Source of the DNA: an uncultured Prevotella sp.
GTDB taxonomy: Bacteria; Bacteroidota; Bacteroidia; Bacteroidales; Bacteroidaceae
Assembly (NCBI GenBank): GCA_958369755.1
Contig: CATXJC010000041.1
Span: 1 to 17,163, forward strand
DNA length: 17,163 nucleotides
Direction: 5' to 3'
Shown here: piece after piece, positions 7,182-13,624 of the stretch
Layout: every line of letters begins with the position of its first letter
Position numbering within the stretch: the stretch's first letter is position 1
Program-made: the position numbers and the translations under genes
Notes under the pieces: generated by a model
Database searches by the model: none
What the model saw: the letters and a program-made list of their open reading frames with translations, nothing else
What the model was told of the DNA's origin: nothing

Positions 7182-7268
7182 CTATTTTTTTTTGAATTTT
7201 AGCGCATTTGGTGCGTTTTTTACAAATTAAGGTTCATTTTTTATAAAGAGAATCTACAGAAATCATCG

Positions 7269-7276
7269 TATCTTTG
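7269..7276 (+). promoter_or_regulatory. aspA promoter -7 element (TATCTTTG)
   Basis: TATCTTTG followed by CA is the commonest form of the Bacteroidetes -7 box. The predicted start near 7283 leaves a leader of about 100 bases before the aspA ATG. A proper TTTG at -33 is not seen. The leader shows no riboswitch fold that I can recognise. Confidence 0.65.
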
Positions 7277-7385
7277 CAGCGGATAAAGGAAACAACTCTT
7301 TCTTCCGAAAACAGAGAATCAATAAAAATAATACAATAACTAGAGAATTGATAACATTAGTATAAACAACAAAACTAACTATATC

Positions 7386-8804
7386 ATGGCTGAAGTTAAA
7401 AATTTTAGAGTAGAGTCAGACCTTTTAGGTGAACTCAAAGTTCCTGCTGAAGCACTTTACGGTGTACAGACACAGCGCGGCATCAACAACTATCACATTT
7501 CCCGTAAGACTATGAGAGCTTACCCTGATTTCATCATCGCTATCGCTTACGTGAAGTTGGCAGCTATCGAGACCAACCATACCCTCGGTGTGATCAACGA
7601 TGAAATTTCGGGTTCTATCTCTCAGGCTTGCCGCGAGATCATCGAAGGCAAATGGCATGAGAACTTCCCTATCGACATGGTACAGGGTGGTGCTGGTACT
7701 TCTGTTAATATGAATGCCAACGAGGTGATTGCTAACCGTGCACTCGAAATCATGGGTCACGAGAAGGGTGACTATCAGTTCTGCTCTCCTAACGACCATT
7801 GCAACTGTGGACAGAGCACCAACGACGTTTACCCAACCTCTATCCGTTTGGCTTTGATTCGTATGAATACACACCTGGTAGGTGCTTTGACTGGTTTGAT
7901 CAGCGCATTCCGTTACAAGGCAGACGAATATGCAGACGTTATCAAGATGGGCCGTACCCAGTTGCAGGATGCAGTTCCAATGTCTTTCGGTCAGGAATTC
8001 AATGCATACGCCAACAACCTGGAAGAGGAAATCCTCAATCTGGAGCGCAACGTGAAGCTCTTGCATGAGATCAATATGGGCGGTACTGCTATCGGTACAG
8101 GTTTGAACGCGGTTCCTGGCTTTGCCAAGCTTTGTGCTGCCAACCTCAGCAAGTTGACTGGCGAAAACTTCGAAACAGCTACCGACCTGGTAGAGGCTAC
8201 CCCTGATACCGGTGCTTACGTAAGCTACTCTTCAGCTCTGAAGCGCTTGGCTATCAAGCTGTCTAAGATTTGTAACGACCTCCGCCTGATGGCTTCTGGT
8301 CCTCGCTGCGGTCTGAACGAAATCAATCTCCCTGCCAAGGCACCAGGTTCTTCTATCATGCCAGGTAAGGTGAACCCTGTTATCCCTGAGGTAACCAACC
8401 AGGTTTGCTTCAAGGTAATCGGTAACGATGCTACTGTAAGCTTCGCAGCAGAGGCTGGTCAGTTGGAGTTGAACGTAATGGAGCCTATCATCACCGAAAG
8501 CCTCTTCGAGAGCTTGACATGGATGAAGAACGCTATCGAGACTTTGACTTCTGAGTGTATCCTCGGCATCACCGTCAACAAGGAGCGCTGCTACGAGATG
8601 GTAAAGAACAGTATCGGTATCGTTACTGCTCTCAATCCTATCATCGGCTACAAGAAAAGTACTAAGGTTGCTAAGGAAGCTCACGCCACAGGCCGTTCCG
8701 TTTATGACATCGTCATCGAACAGGGGATTCTGAGCAAGGAAGAGCTTGACAAGGCACTCGATCCTAAGGAGATGTTGCAGTCACACAAATTTACCCTGAA
8801 ATAA
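7386..8804 (+). CDS. aspA: Aspartate ammonia-lyase (aspartase)
   Basis: A 472-residue cytosolic enzyme converting L-aspartate to fumarate and ammonia, a homotetramer in the family. The fumarase/aspartase superfamily blocks are all present: GGAGTSVNMNANEV (101-114), STNDVYPTS (144-152), MGGTAIGTGLN (231-241) and the signature loop GSSIMPGKVNP (321-331), whose first Ser (322) aligns with the catalytic base. The residues after the loop, VIPEV, are typical of aspartase; class II fumarase usually has PTQ there. The start is ATG with an A-rich upstream region. The C-terminus ends about 40 bases before a hairpin shared with the convergent regulator. Fumarate feeds the reductive branch used by anaerobic Bacteroidales. 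Codon use is strongly biased, as in well-expressed genes. Confidence 0.95.
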   Translation: MAEVKNFRVESDLLGELKVPAEALYGVQTQRGINNYHISRKTMRAYPDFIIAIAYVKLAAIETNHTLGVINDEISGSISQACREIIEGKWHENFPIDMVQGGAGTSVNMNANEVIANRALEIMGHEKGDYQFCSPNDHCNCGQSTNDVYPTSIRLALIRMNTHLVGALTGLISAFRYKADEYADVIKMGRTQLQDAVPMSFGQEFNAYANNLEEEILNLERNVKLLHEINMGGTAIGTGLNAVPGFAKLCAANLSKLTGENFETATDLVEATPDTGAYVSYSSALKRLAIKLSKICNDLRLMASGPRCGLNEINLPAKAPGSSIMPGKVNPVIPEVTNQVCFKVIGNDATVSFAAEAGQLELNVMEPIITESLFESLTWMKNAIETLTSECILGITVNKERCYEMVKNSIGIVTALNPIIGYKKSTKVAKEAHATGRSVYDIVIEQGILSKEELDKALDPKEMLQSHKFTLK

Positions 8805-8819
8805 ATTTTTCCATAACCA

Positions 8820-8837
8820 GTCAGCTGATTAGCTGAC
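8820..8837. other. Small perfect hairpin after aspA
   Basis: GTCAGCT (8820-8826), loop GATT, then AGCTGAC (8831-8837): a 7-bp perfect stem 16 bases after the aspA stop. No T-run follows on the + strand. It may stabilise the mRNA 3' end or act with the larger hairpin just downstream. Confidence 0.5.
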
Positions 8838-8845
8838 AAACAAAA

Positions 8846-8889
8846 AACCTGTAAGCGTATTCTCACCAAAAGAATATAGCTTACAGGTT
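8846..8889. terminator. Bidirectional terminator between aspA and the AraC-family gene
   Basis: AACCTGTAAGC (8846-8856) pairs perfectly with GCTTACAGGTT (8879-8889). An inner GTATTCT/AGAATAT stem extends it with one wobble pair. On the minus strand the 3' side continues as six T's (A-run 8842-8847), so it best ends the AraC-family transcript. On the + strand the following bases are only moderately T-rich. Confidence 0.8.
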
Positions 8890-8940
8890 ATTTGTTATAC
8901 ATAAAGCTTAAATGCCGTGTAAGGGCAAAAGCCTTCAACC

Positions 8941-9789
8941 TCAGCCTTGGTTCCGATATGCTAGCGGCGTCATTCCCGCTCTCATCTTAAAGAAATTTGT
9001 CATAGCACTCTGATCGCTGAAATGCAGATGGTCTGCAATTTCTCCCATCGTCATGTCCGATTGCTTCAGGAGATTGCAGATTTCCTTATAGAGCAGGGAG
9101 GTGATGTGATCATTCACGGTGGTTCCCGAAATATCCTTGATCATCCTGGAAAGATAAGGTGCAGAGACATTCAACTTGTCGGCATAGAACCTGATCTGCC
9201 GCTCGGTCTTGAAATGACGATACAGAAGATGAAGGAAAATCTCATAAACTTCCTTCTTGTGGCGCAAATCACGAGTCACCGATACATTCTCGTAAGGAAG
9301 TTCCGAAACCAGAAGCTTCAGGACATTCACCATCGACTGGATCATCTCTACCTTGTAGATGTGCTGATGACGCACGATATCACGAATCATGTGAAAGATA
9401 TCGATGGCAGCTTTCTGCTTGTCATCCGATAACAGATACACCACATCGGCTGTAATCTCCTCATCCACCAGGATGCACTCAGCCTCAAAATCCGCCGACA
9501 TCTCGGAAAAAGCAATGACATGCTTGGGCGAGACGACCAGCAATTCACCTGCAGAAAGCGGCCTGTCGGAATTATTGGCTTCAGTACTTTGCTGAAGTAC
9601 CCCCATTTTGATTTTTCCCCTGGTCACCAACACGAGTTTCGTGAACAGGGTGCGCTCTAGAGCCATCTCTATAAAATCCTTTTCGCATAGATCGTCTATA
9701 TAAATATGTGCGGCATAAGCCCCAAAGATACTTTCAAGATGGTGGCGAGCGGCAAACTCTTTTAAATTGTAAACTTGTTGCTGCTTCAT
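8941..9789 (-). CDS. AraC-family transcriptional regulator
   Basis: A 282-residue protein with a variable N-terminal part (1-165, probably a cupin-like ligand or oligomerisation domain, with LSAGELLVVSPKH at 78-90) and a C-terminal AraC DNA-binding domain. The first helix-turn-helix is near 199-218 (IRFYADKLNVSAPYLSRMIK). The second is near 247-268 (MTMGEIADHLHFSDQSAMTNFF), followed by the typical GMTPLAYR. It has no membrane segment or receiver domain, so it should be a one-component cytosolic regulator. The gene stands alone and converges on aspA; its target cannot be read from the sequence. The ATG at 9789 is chosen because a matching promoter lies 26-57 bases upstream. Ligand unknown. Confidence 0.9.
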   Translation of the reverse strand: MKQQQVYNLKEFAARHHLESIFGAYAAHIYIDDLCEKDFIEMALERTLFTKLVLVTRGKIKMGVLQQSTEANNSDRPLSAGELLVVSPKHVIAFSEMSADFEAECILVDEEITADVVYLLSDDKQKAAIDIFHMIRDIVRHQHIYKVEMIQSMVNVLKLLVSELPYENVSVTRDLRHKKEVYEIFLHLLYRHFKTERQIRFYADKLNVSAPYLSRMIKDISGTTVNDHITSLLYKEICNLLKQSDMTMGEIADHLHFSDQSAMTNFFKMRAGMTPLAYRNQG

Positions 9790-9814
9790 AAAGACTCAAA
9801 TTCTTAGTTGGGGA

Positions 9815-9846
9815 CAAATTTACTATTTATTTTTGAAAAATGCAAG
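9815..9846 (-). promoter_or_regulatory. Promoter of the AraC-family gene: CTTG - 20 bp - TAAATTTG
   Basis: Minus-strand CTTG (9846-9843) and TAAATTTG (9822-9815) are 20 bases apart, fitting the Bacteroidetes layout with TTG at -33. The leader would be about 20 bases. The 23 bases at 9815-9837 match 7174-7196 before the HTCS gene with a single difference. Confidence 0.6.
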
Positions 9847-9851
9847 AAATG

Positions 9852-10011
9852 TATGGATAAAAAATGTGAAGAACTTCTAGCAGATTCAGTTATCAACAAT
9901 CGTTATCCAAACAAGGCTAAACTGATTATCAGGTACTTATATTTCTTTTCCACAGTTATCAACACCCCTGTGGAAAACTTTATCAAGACTTTTGTGGAAA
10001 AATGTGGAAAA
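9852..10011. other. Cluster of DnaA-box-like 9-mers (candidate replication origin or DnaA-binding site)
   Basis: Eight 9-mers within 160 bases each differ by one base from TTATCCACA: TTATCCATA (9852-9860, minus), TTATCAACA (9890-9898 and 9956-9964), TTATCCAAA (9903-9911), TTTTCCACA (9946-9954) and its complement TGTGGAAAA (9969-9977, 9993-10001, 10003-10011). TTATCAAGA (9980-9988) is two off. TTTTCCACAG (9946-9955) and CTGTGGAAAA (9968-9977) make a perfect 10-bp inverted repeat. The region is non-coding and AT-rich, and every protein gene to its right in the window is on the + strand. No exact box is present, and dnaA itself is not here. Confidence 0.45.
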
Positions 10012-10022
10012 GTTTGGCGCAC

Positions 10023-10053
10023 AAAAAAGACACTAACTAAAAAGTTAGTGTCT
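10023..10053 (-). terminator. Intrinsic terminator of the tRNA gene
   Basis: AGACACTAACT (10028-10038) and AGTTAGTGTCT (10043-10053) form a perfect 11-bp stem with an AAAA loop. Read on the minus strand, the stem is followed by six T's (10028-10023). It begins 6 bases after the tRNA 3' end. Confidence 0.9.
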
Positions 10054-10058
10054 CAATG

Positions 10059-10132
10059 TAGCGGGAGGGGGCCACGATCCCTCGACCTCCGGATTATGAA
10101 TCCGACGCTCTAACCAGCTGAGCTATCCCGCC
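10059..10132 (-). tRNA. tRNA-Met (anticodon CAU)
   Basis: The minus strand folds into a 74-base cloverleaf: acceptor GGCGGGA/TCCCGCT, T8-A9, D-arm GCTC-AGCTGGTTA-GAGC, and anticodon arm TCGGA-TTCATAA-TCCGG with CAT at 10098-10096. The variable loop is AGGTC, and the T-arm is GAGGG-ATCGTGG-CCCCC. The terminal CCA is not encoded (ACA follows the acceptor). The T-arm is unusual: A54 and T58 replace the usual T54/A58, and A50 faces C64. A CAU anticodon can also mean initiator Met or lysidine-modified Ile2. The G1-U72 pair argues against the usual C1-A72 initiator mismatch, so elongator Met is preferred. Confidence 0.95.
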
Positions 10133-10164
10133 ATCCTTTACAAGTCATTTCTGATTTGCGGGTG

Positions 10165-10196
10165 CAAAGGTACAACAATTATTTGGTTCCACCAAA
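10165..10196 (-). promoter_or_regulatory. tRNA-Met promoter: TTTG - 20 bp - TACCTTTG
   Basis: Minus-strand TTTG (10196-10193) and TACCTTTG (10172-10165) are exactly 20 bases apart, a full Bacteroidetes promoter. It would start transcription about 26 bases before the mature tRNA. A perfect dyad, ATTTGGT-TCC-ACCAAAT (10181-10197), overlaps the -33 box. Confidence 0.8.
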
Positions 10197-10318
10197 TTTT
10201 TTCGGAGAAATTTTCGAAAAAAGTTTGTTTTTTCTTTTTTTTGCTCAAATTCCGACCTATTTACACCTATTATATATATAAAAAAAGCGAAAAAGAAAGG
10301 ATTTCTAATTTTTTTGTG
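10197..10318. other. AT-rich gap between the tRNA and permease promoters
   Basis: No gene is seen. TTTTTTCG (10197-10204) and CGAAAAAA (10215-10222) form an 8-bp inverted repeat. T-runs (about 10229-10242) and a TATATATA run near 10271-10280 follow. The tract could melt easily and might be relevant if the neighbouring DnaA-box cluster is an origin; otherwise it is ordinary promoter-flanking sequence. Confidence 0.5.
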
Positions 10319-10326
10319 TAACTTTG
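10319..10326 (+). promoter_or_regulatory. -7 element (TAACTTTG) of the permease-ribBA operon
   Basis: TAACTTTG followed by CAGG fits TAnnTTTG. Transcription should begin near 10333. This excludes a TTG start at 10324, which lies within the box, and points to an ATG further in. No TTTG is visible at -33. Confidence 0.65.
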
Positions 10327-10389
10327 CAGGCTGAAACGATAGCTGTTTACCTCAAAACGATGAGAAAACAGCTTACTAGAAAAAAAGAA

Positions 10390-12279
10390 ATGCTTAGAAT
10401 TAAGAAATTAGACATATTTATAGCCAAGCAATTTGGACTTCTCTTCATGGGAACCTTCTTCATCTGCCAGTTTGTGCTGATGATGCAGTTCCTGTGGCGA
10501 TATATCGACGATCTCATCGGAAAGGGAATCTCGATGGACGTGATGGCGCAGTTCTTCTGGTACATGGGTCTGATGCTCGTACCTCAGGCTTTGCCGCTTG
10601 CCATCCTCCTCTCCTCACTGATGACTTTCGGTAATCTCGGCGAAAGTTCGGAGCTCACTGCCATCAAGGCTGCCGGCATCTCTCTGATGCAGGCTTTCCG
10701 CTCGCTCATCGTCATCACCGTCATCATCATGTTCGGATCCTTCTACTTCCAGAACAATGTAGGTCCGCACTCCAACCAGAAGCTGGCACAACTCCTCATA
10801 TCCATGAAGCAGAAGAGTCCGGAACTGGAAATCCCGGAAGGCATCTTCTACGATGGAATCCCGAACTGCAACCTCTATGTGCAGAAGAAGGACCTGAATA
10901 CAGGAAAGCTCTACGGCATCATGATCTATCGCATGACAGACAGCTACGAAGATGCCGCCATCATCCTTGCCGACTCGGGAATGCTGCAAAGTACAGCCGA
11001 GAAGAAGCACCTCGTGCTGAGTCTTTACAGCGGAGAATGGTTTGAGAATATGAAGAGCAGTGAATTCGGCAACAGCGCTGCCGTTCCATACAGAAGAGAA
11101 ACCTTCGTTTCCAAGAAGATCGTGCTCGACTTTGATGCCGACTTCAACCTTACCGATGCCTCGTCGCTTGCCAACAATGCCAAGGGAAAAAGTCTGTCGG
11201 AGATTTTCCACTCCATCGACTCCATCAACGGACTGTATGATTCCATAGGAAAGAACTATCTTTCGGAGGCAAATGCCCGATTCTACCGCACGACACAGGT
11301 AAACAAGGTAGATTCGCTGAAAGAAATCAAGAAGGGACTGACGGAGAATTTCGACACCTTATATAATAAGCTCTCGAACGACAAGAAACTCCGGGCACTC
11401 AATGATGCACAGATGACAGCACAGCAGGAGCTCACCGACCTCGACTTCAAGGCAATGGTTACGAGCGATGCCGACTATATCATCAGGCAACACAAGATAG
11501 AAGCAATCAAGAAGTTCACGCTGGCACTCTCCTGCCTGATCTTCTTCTTCATCGGAGCTCCACTGGGTGCCATCATCCGAAAGGGTGGATTGGGATTCCC
11601 GGTCATCATCTCCGTATTCGTGTTCATCATCTTCTACATCCTCGACAATACGGGCTACAGAATGTCGAGACTGGGAACCTGGACCATCTGGTTCGGTCAA
11701 GGACTGGCTCCAGCCGTACTGGCACCAATCGCCGTATTCGTCACCTACAAGGCAACCAACGACTCTACGGTGTTCAATATGGAGATGTATAAGATGTTCT
11801 TCATGAAACTGCTCGGTCTCCGTATCAAACGCCACATCTTCGGCAAGGAGGTCATCATCGAAGAGCCGAAATATACAGAAGATGCACAGCGACTGGAAAA
11901 GCTCAACAGCGATATCTATATATATAATAAGGTACACGAGCTGAAGAAGCTTCCAAACTTCATCAATGTGTTCTTCAAATACCAGCCCGACAACGAGATT
12001 GAACGCATTAGCGATGAGCTTGAAAACGTGATAGAGGATCTGACCAATACCAGGAACAAGGTCATCCTTCACAATCTCAACCTCTACCCTATTCTTGCAA
12101 CGAAGGCTCATACCCGCCCATTCGAACGCCAGTGGCTCAACATCCTTGCAGCCATCATCGTACCTGTGGGCATCGTACTCTACCTGAGAATGTGGCGATT
12201 CAGAATCCGACTCTACAGAGACCTGAACACCATCAGGCAGAGTAACGCAAACATCATCAGTCAGATAAAGGAAATGTAA
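10390..12279 (+). CDS. LptF/LptG (YjgP/YjgQ) family permease, extended Bacteroidetes form
   Basis: A 629-residue inner-membrane protein from the ATG at 10390. The family forms, with LptB and LptC, the ABC transporter that extracts lipopolysaccharide from the inner membrane. Three N-terminal helices (about 15-37, 54-80, 103-122) precede a periplasmic domain (about 125-375) whose second half is helical and charged. Three more helices follow (about 377-395, 401-418, 432-452). E. coli LptF/LptG stop near 360-366 residues; here about 175 further residues follow, charged and helical, with a seventh hydrophobic segment (582-599) and a basic tail. Start: a TTG at 10324 falls in the promoter; ATG at 10360 or 10390 are left, and 10390 is preferred because MLRIKKLDIFIAKQF begins the conserved domain after an A-rich stretch. 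ribBA starts 20 bases after the stop, suggesting an operon. Whether it plays the F or G role is not clear. Confidence 0.9.
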   Translation: MLRIKKLDIFIAKQFGLLFMGTFFICQFVLMMQFLWRYIDDLIGKGISMDVMAQFFWYMGLMLVPQALPLAILLSSLMTFGNLGESSELTAIKAAGISLMQAFRSLIVITVIIMFGSFYFQNNVGPHSNQKLAQLLISMKQKSPELEIPEGIFYDGIPNCNLYVQKKDLNTGKLYGIMIYRMTDSYEDAAIILADSGMLQSTAEKKHLVLSLYSGEWFENMKSSEFGNSAAVPYRRETFVSKKIVLDFDADFNLTDASSLANNAKGKSLSEIFHSIDSINGLYDSIGKNYLSEANARFYRTTQVNKVDSLKEIKKGLTENFDTLYNKLSNDKKLRALNDAQMTAQQELTDLDFKAMVTSDADYIIRQHKIEAIKKFTLALSCLIFFFIGAPLGAIIRKGGLGFPVIISVFVFIIFYILDNTGYRMSRLGTWTIWFGQGLAPAVLAPIAVFVTYKATNDSTVFNMEMYKMFFMKLLGLRIKRHIFGKEVIIEEPKYTEDAQRLEKLNSDIYIYNKVHELKKLPNFINVFFKYQPDNEIERISDELENVIEDLTNTRNKVILHNLNLYPILATKAHTRPFERQWLNILAAIIVPVGIVLYLRMWRFRIRLYRDLNTIRQSNANIISQIKEM

Positions 12280-12299
12280 CTATAAAAAGTATCAAACAA

Positions 12300-13508
12300 A
12301 TGGCAGATATTAAACTAAATAGCATCGAAGATGCAGTAAAGGACTTCCAGGAAGGTAAGTTTGTCATCGTTGTAGATGACGAAGATCGCGAAAACGAGGG
12401 CGACCTCATCATCGCCGCAGAGAAAATCGACGCAGAGAAGGTAAACTTCATGCTCAAGAACGCAAGAGGTGTACTCTGTGCCCCTATCACCCTGAGCCGA
12501 TGCGAGGAACTCGACTTGCCTCACCAGGTATCAGACAATACATCCATGCTTGGCACCCCATTCACCATTACCGTGGATAAGCTGGAGGGCTGCTCAACAG
12601 GAGTATCAGCCCACGACCGCGCAGAGACCATCAAGGCTCTTGCTGATCCGGCATCTACCCCACAGACATTCGGTCGCCCAGGTCACATCAATCCTCTCTA
12701 TGCCCAGGACAACGGTGTTTTGAGAAGAAGCGGACATACTGAGGCAGCCATTGACCTCTGCAGAATGGCAGGACTCTATCCTGCAGGCGCCCTCATGGAG
12801 ATTATGAACGAAGACGGAACCATGGCACGTCTTCCACAGCTGATGGAGATGGCAAAGGAATGGAACCTCAAGATCATCTCTATCAAGGATATGATTGAGT
12901 ACAGACTCAAGAAGGAATCGCTCATCGAGGTGGGCGAAGAGGTAGATATGCCTACAGAATACGGACACTTCCGTCTGATTCCTTTCCGCCAGGCAAGCAA
13001 CGGACTTGAACACATGGCACTCATCAAGGGCGAATGGAAGGAAGATGAGCCTATAATGGTCCGTGTACACTCATCTTGCGCCACAGGCGACATTCTCGGA
13101 AGCAAGCGATGCGACTGCGGACAGCAGCTGCACAAGGCGATGCAGATGATCGAGAAAGCCGGCAAGGGTGTAGTCATCTACATGCAGCAGGAAGGCCGAG
13201 GCATCGGATTGATGAACAAGATTGCAGCCTACAAGCTGCAGGAAGAAGGATACGATACCGTAGATGCCAACGTACACCTCGGTTTCAAGCCAGATGAGCG
13301 TGACTACGGATGCGGCGCACAGATGCTCCGCCACCTCGGCGTGCACAAGATGCGCCTGCTCACCAACAACCCTGTAAAGCGTGTTGGCCTGGAGGCTTAT
13401 GGACTCGAAATCACAGAGAATGTGCCTATCGAAGTAGTACCAAATGAGTACAACGAGCGCTATCTCAAGACCAAGAGAGACCGCATGGGGCACACTTTGC
13501 ACCTCTGA
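12300..13508 (+). CDS. ribBA: Bifunctional 3,4-dihydroxy-2-butanone 4-phosphate synthase / GTP cyclohydrolase II
   Basis: A 402-residue cytosolic enzyme carrying both entry steps of riboflavin synthesis. Residues 1-205 are DHBP synthase (ribulose 5-phosphate to dihydroxybutanone phosphate plus formate), with VVDDEDRENEGDLI (24-37; metal-binding acidic loop), TGVSAHDRAETI (100-111) and RSGHTEAA (143-150). Residues about 206-402 are GTP cyclohydrolase II, with zinc ligands Cys260, Cys271 and Cys273 in SSCATGDILGSKRCDCG, the QQEGRGIGL motif (296-304) and LLTNNPVKR (353-361). All key residues are present, so both halves look active. It lies 20 bases after the permease gene and is probably co-transcribed. 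No FMN riboswitch is visible before either gene, so flavin feedback control is not evident here. Confidence 0.97.
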   Translation: MADIKLNSIEDAVKDFQEGKFVIVVDDEDRENEGDLIIAAEKIDAEKVNFMLKNARGVLCAPITLSRCEELDLPHQVSDNTSMLGTPFTITVDKLEGCSTGVSAHDRAETIKALADPASTPQTFGRPGHINPLYAQDNGVLRRSGHTEAAIDLCRMAGLYPAGALMEIMNEDGTMARLPQLMEMAKEWNLKIISIKDMIEYRLKKESLIEVGEEVDMPTEYGHFRLIPFRQASNGLEHMALIKGEWKEDEPIMVRVHSSCATGDILGSKRCDCGQQLHKAMQMIEKAGKGVVIYMQQEGRGIGLMNKIAAYKLQEEGYDTVDANVHLGFKPDERDYGCGAQMLRHLGVHKMRLLTNNPVKRVGLEAYGLEITENVPIEVVPNEYNERYLKTKRDRMGHTLHL

Positions 13509-13586
13509 TAATGTAAATTATGTTATTATTTTGCATCAAATCGCGAAATAACGGATGATTTTCTTCCGAAAAAGAAATAAAATGCT

Positions 13587-13594
13587 TAATTTTG
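13587..13594 (+). promoter_or_regulatory. -7 element (TAATTTTG) of the aminotransferase gene
   Basis: TAATTTTG followed by CACA matches TAnnTTTG. A start near 13601 leaves about 24 bases to the ATG at 13625. CTTC (13563-13566) sits 20 bases upstream, only a partial match to TTG at -33. No terminator is obvious between ribBA and this box. Confidence 0.55.
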
Positions 13595-13624
13595 CACACG
13601 ATTAATTAACAATAAAATAAAATT

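Noticed and set aside
9808..10113. 101-residue plus-strand open frame
   Set aside because: Runs through the DnaA-box cluster, the tRNA terminator and antisense into the tRNA; it cannot be a conserved gene.
10141..10389. Possible FMN riboswitch before the permease-ribBA operon
   Set aside because: No conserved RFN blocks visible; the leader after the mapped -7 box is under 60 bases.
11359..12111. 250-residue minus-strand open frame opposite the permease
   Set aside because: Acidic antisense translation of a membrane protein gene; no motif.
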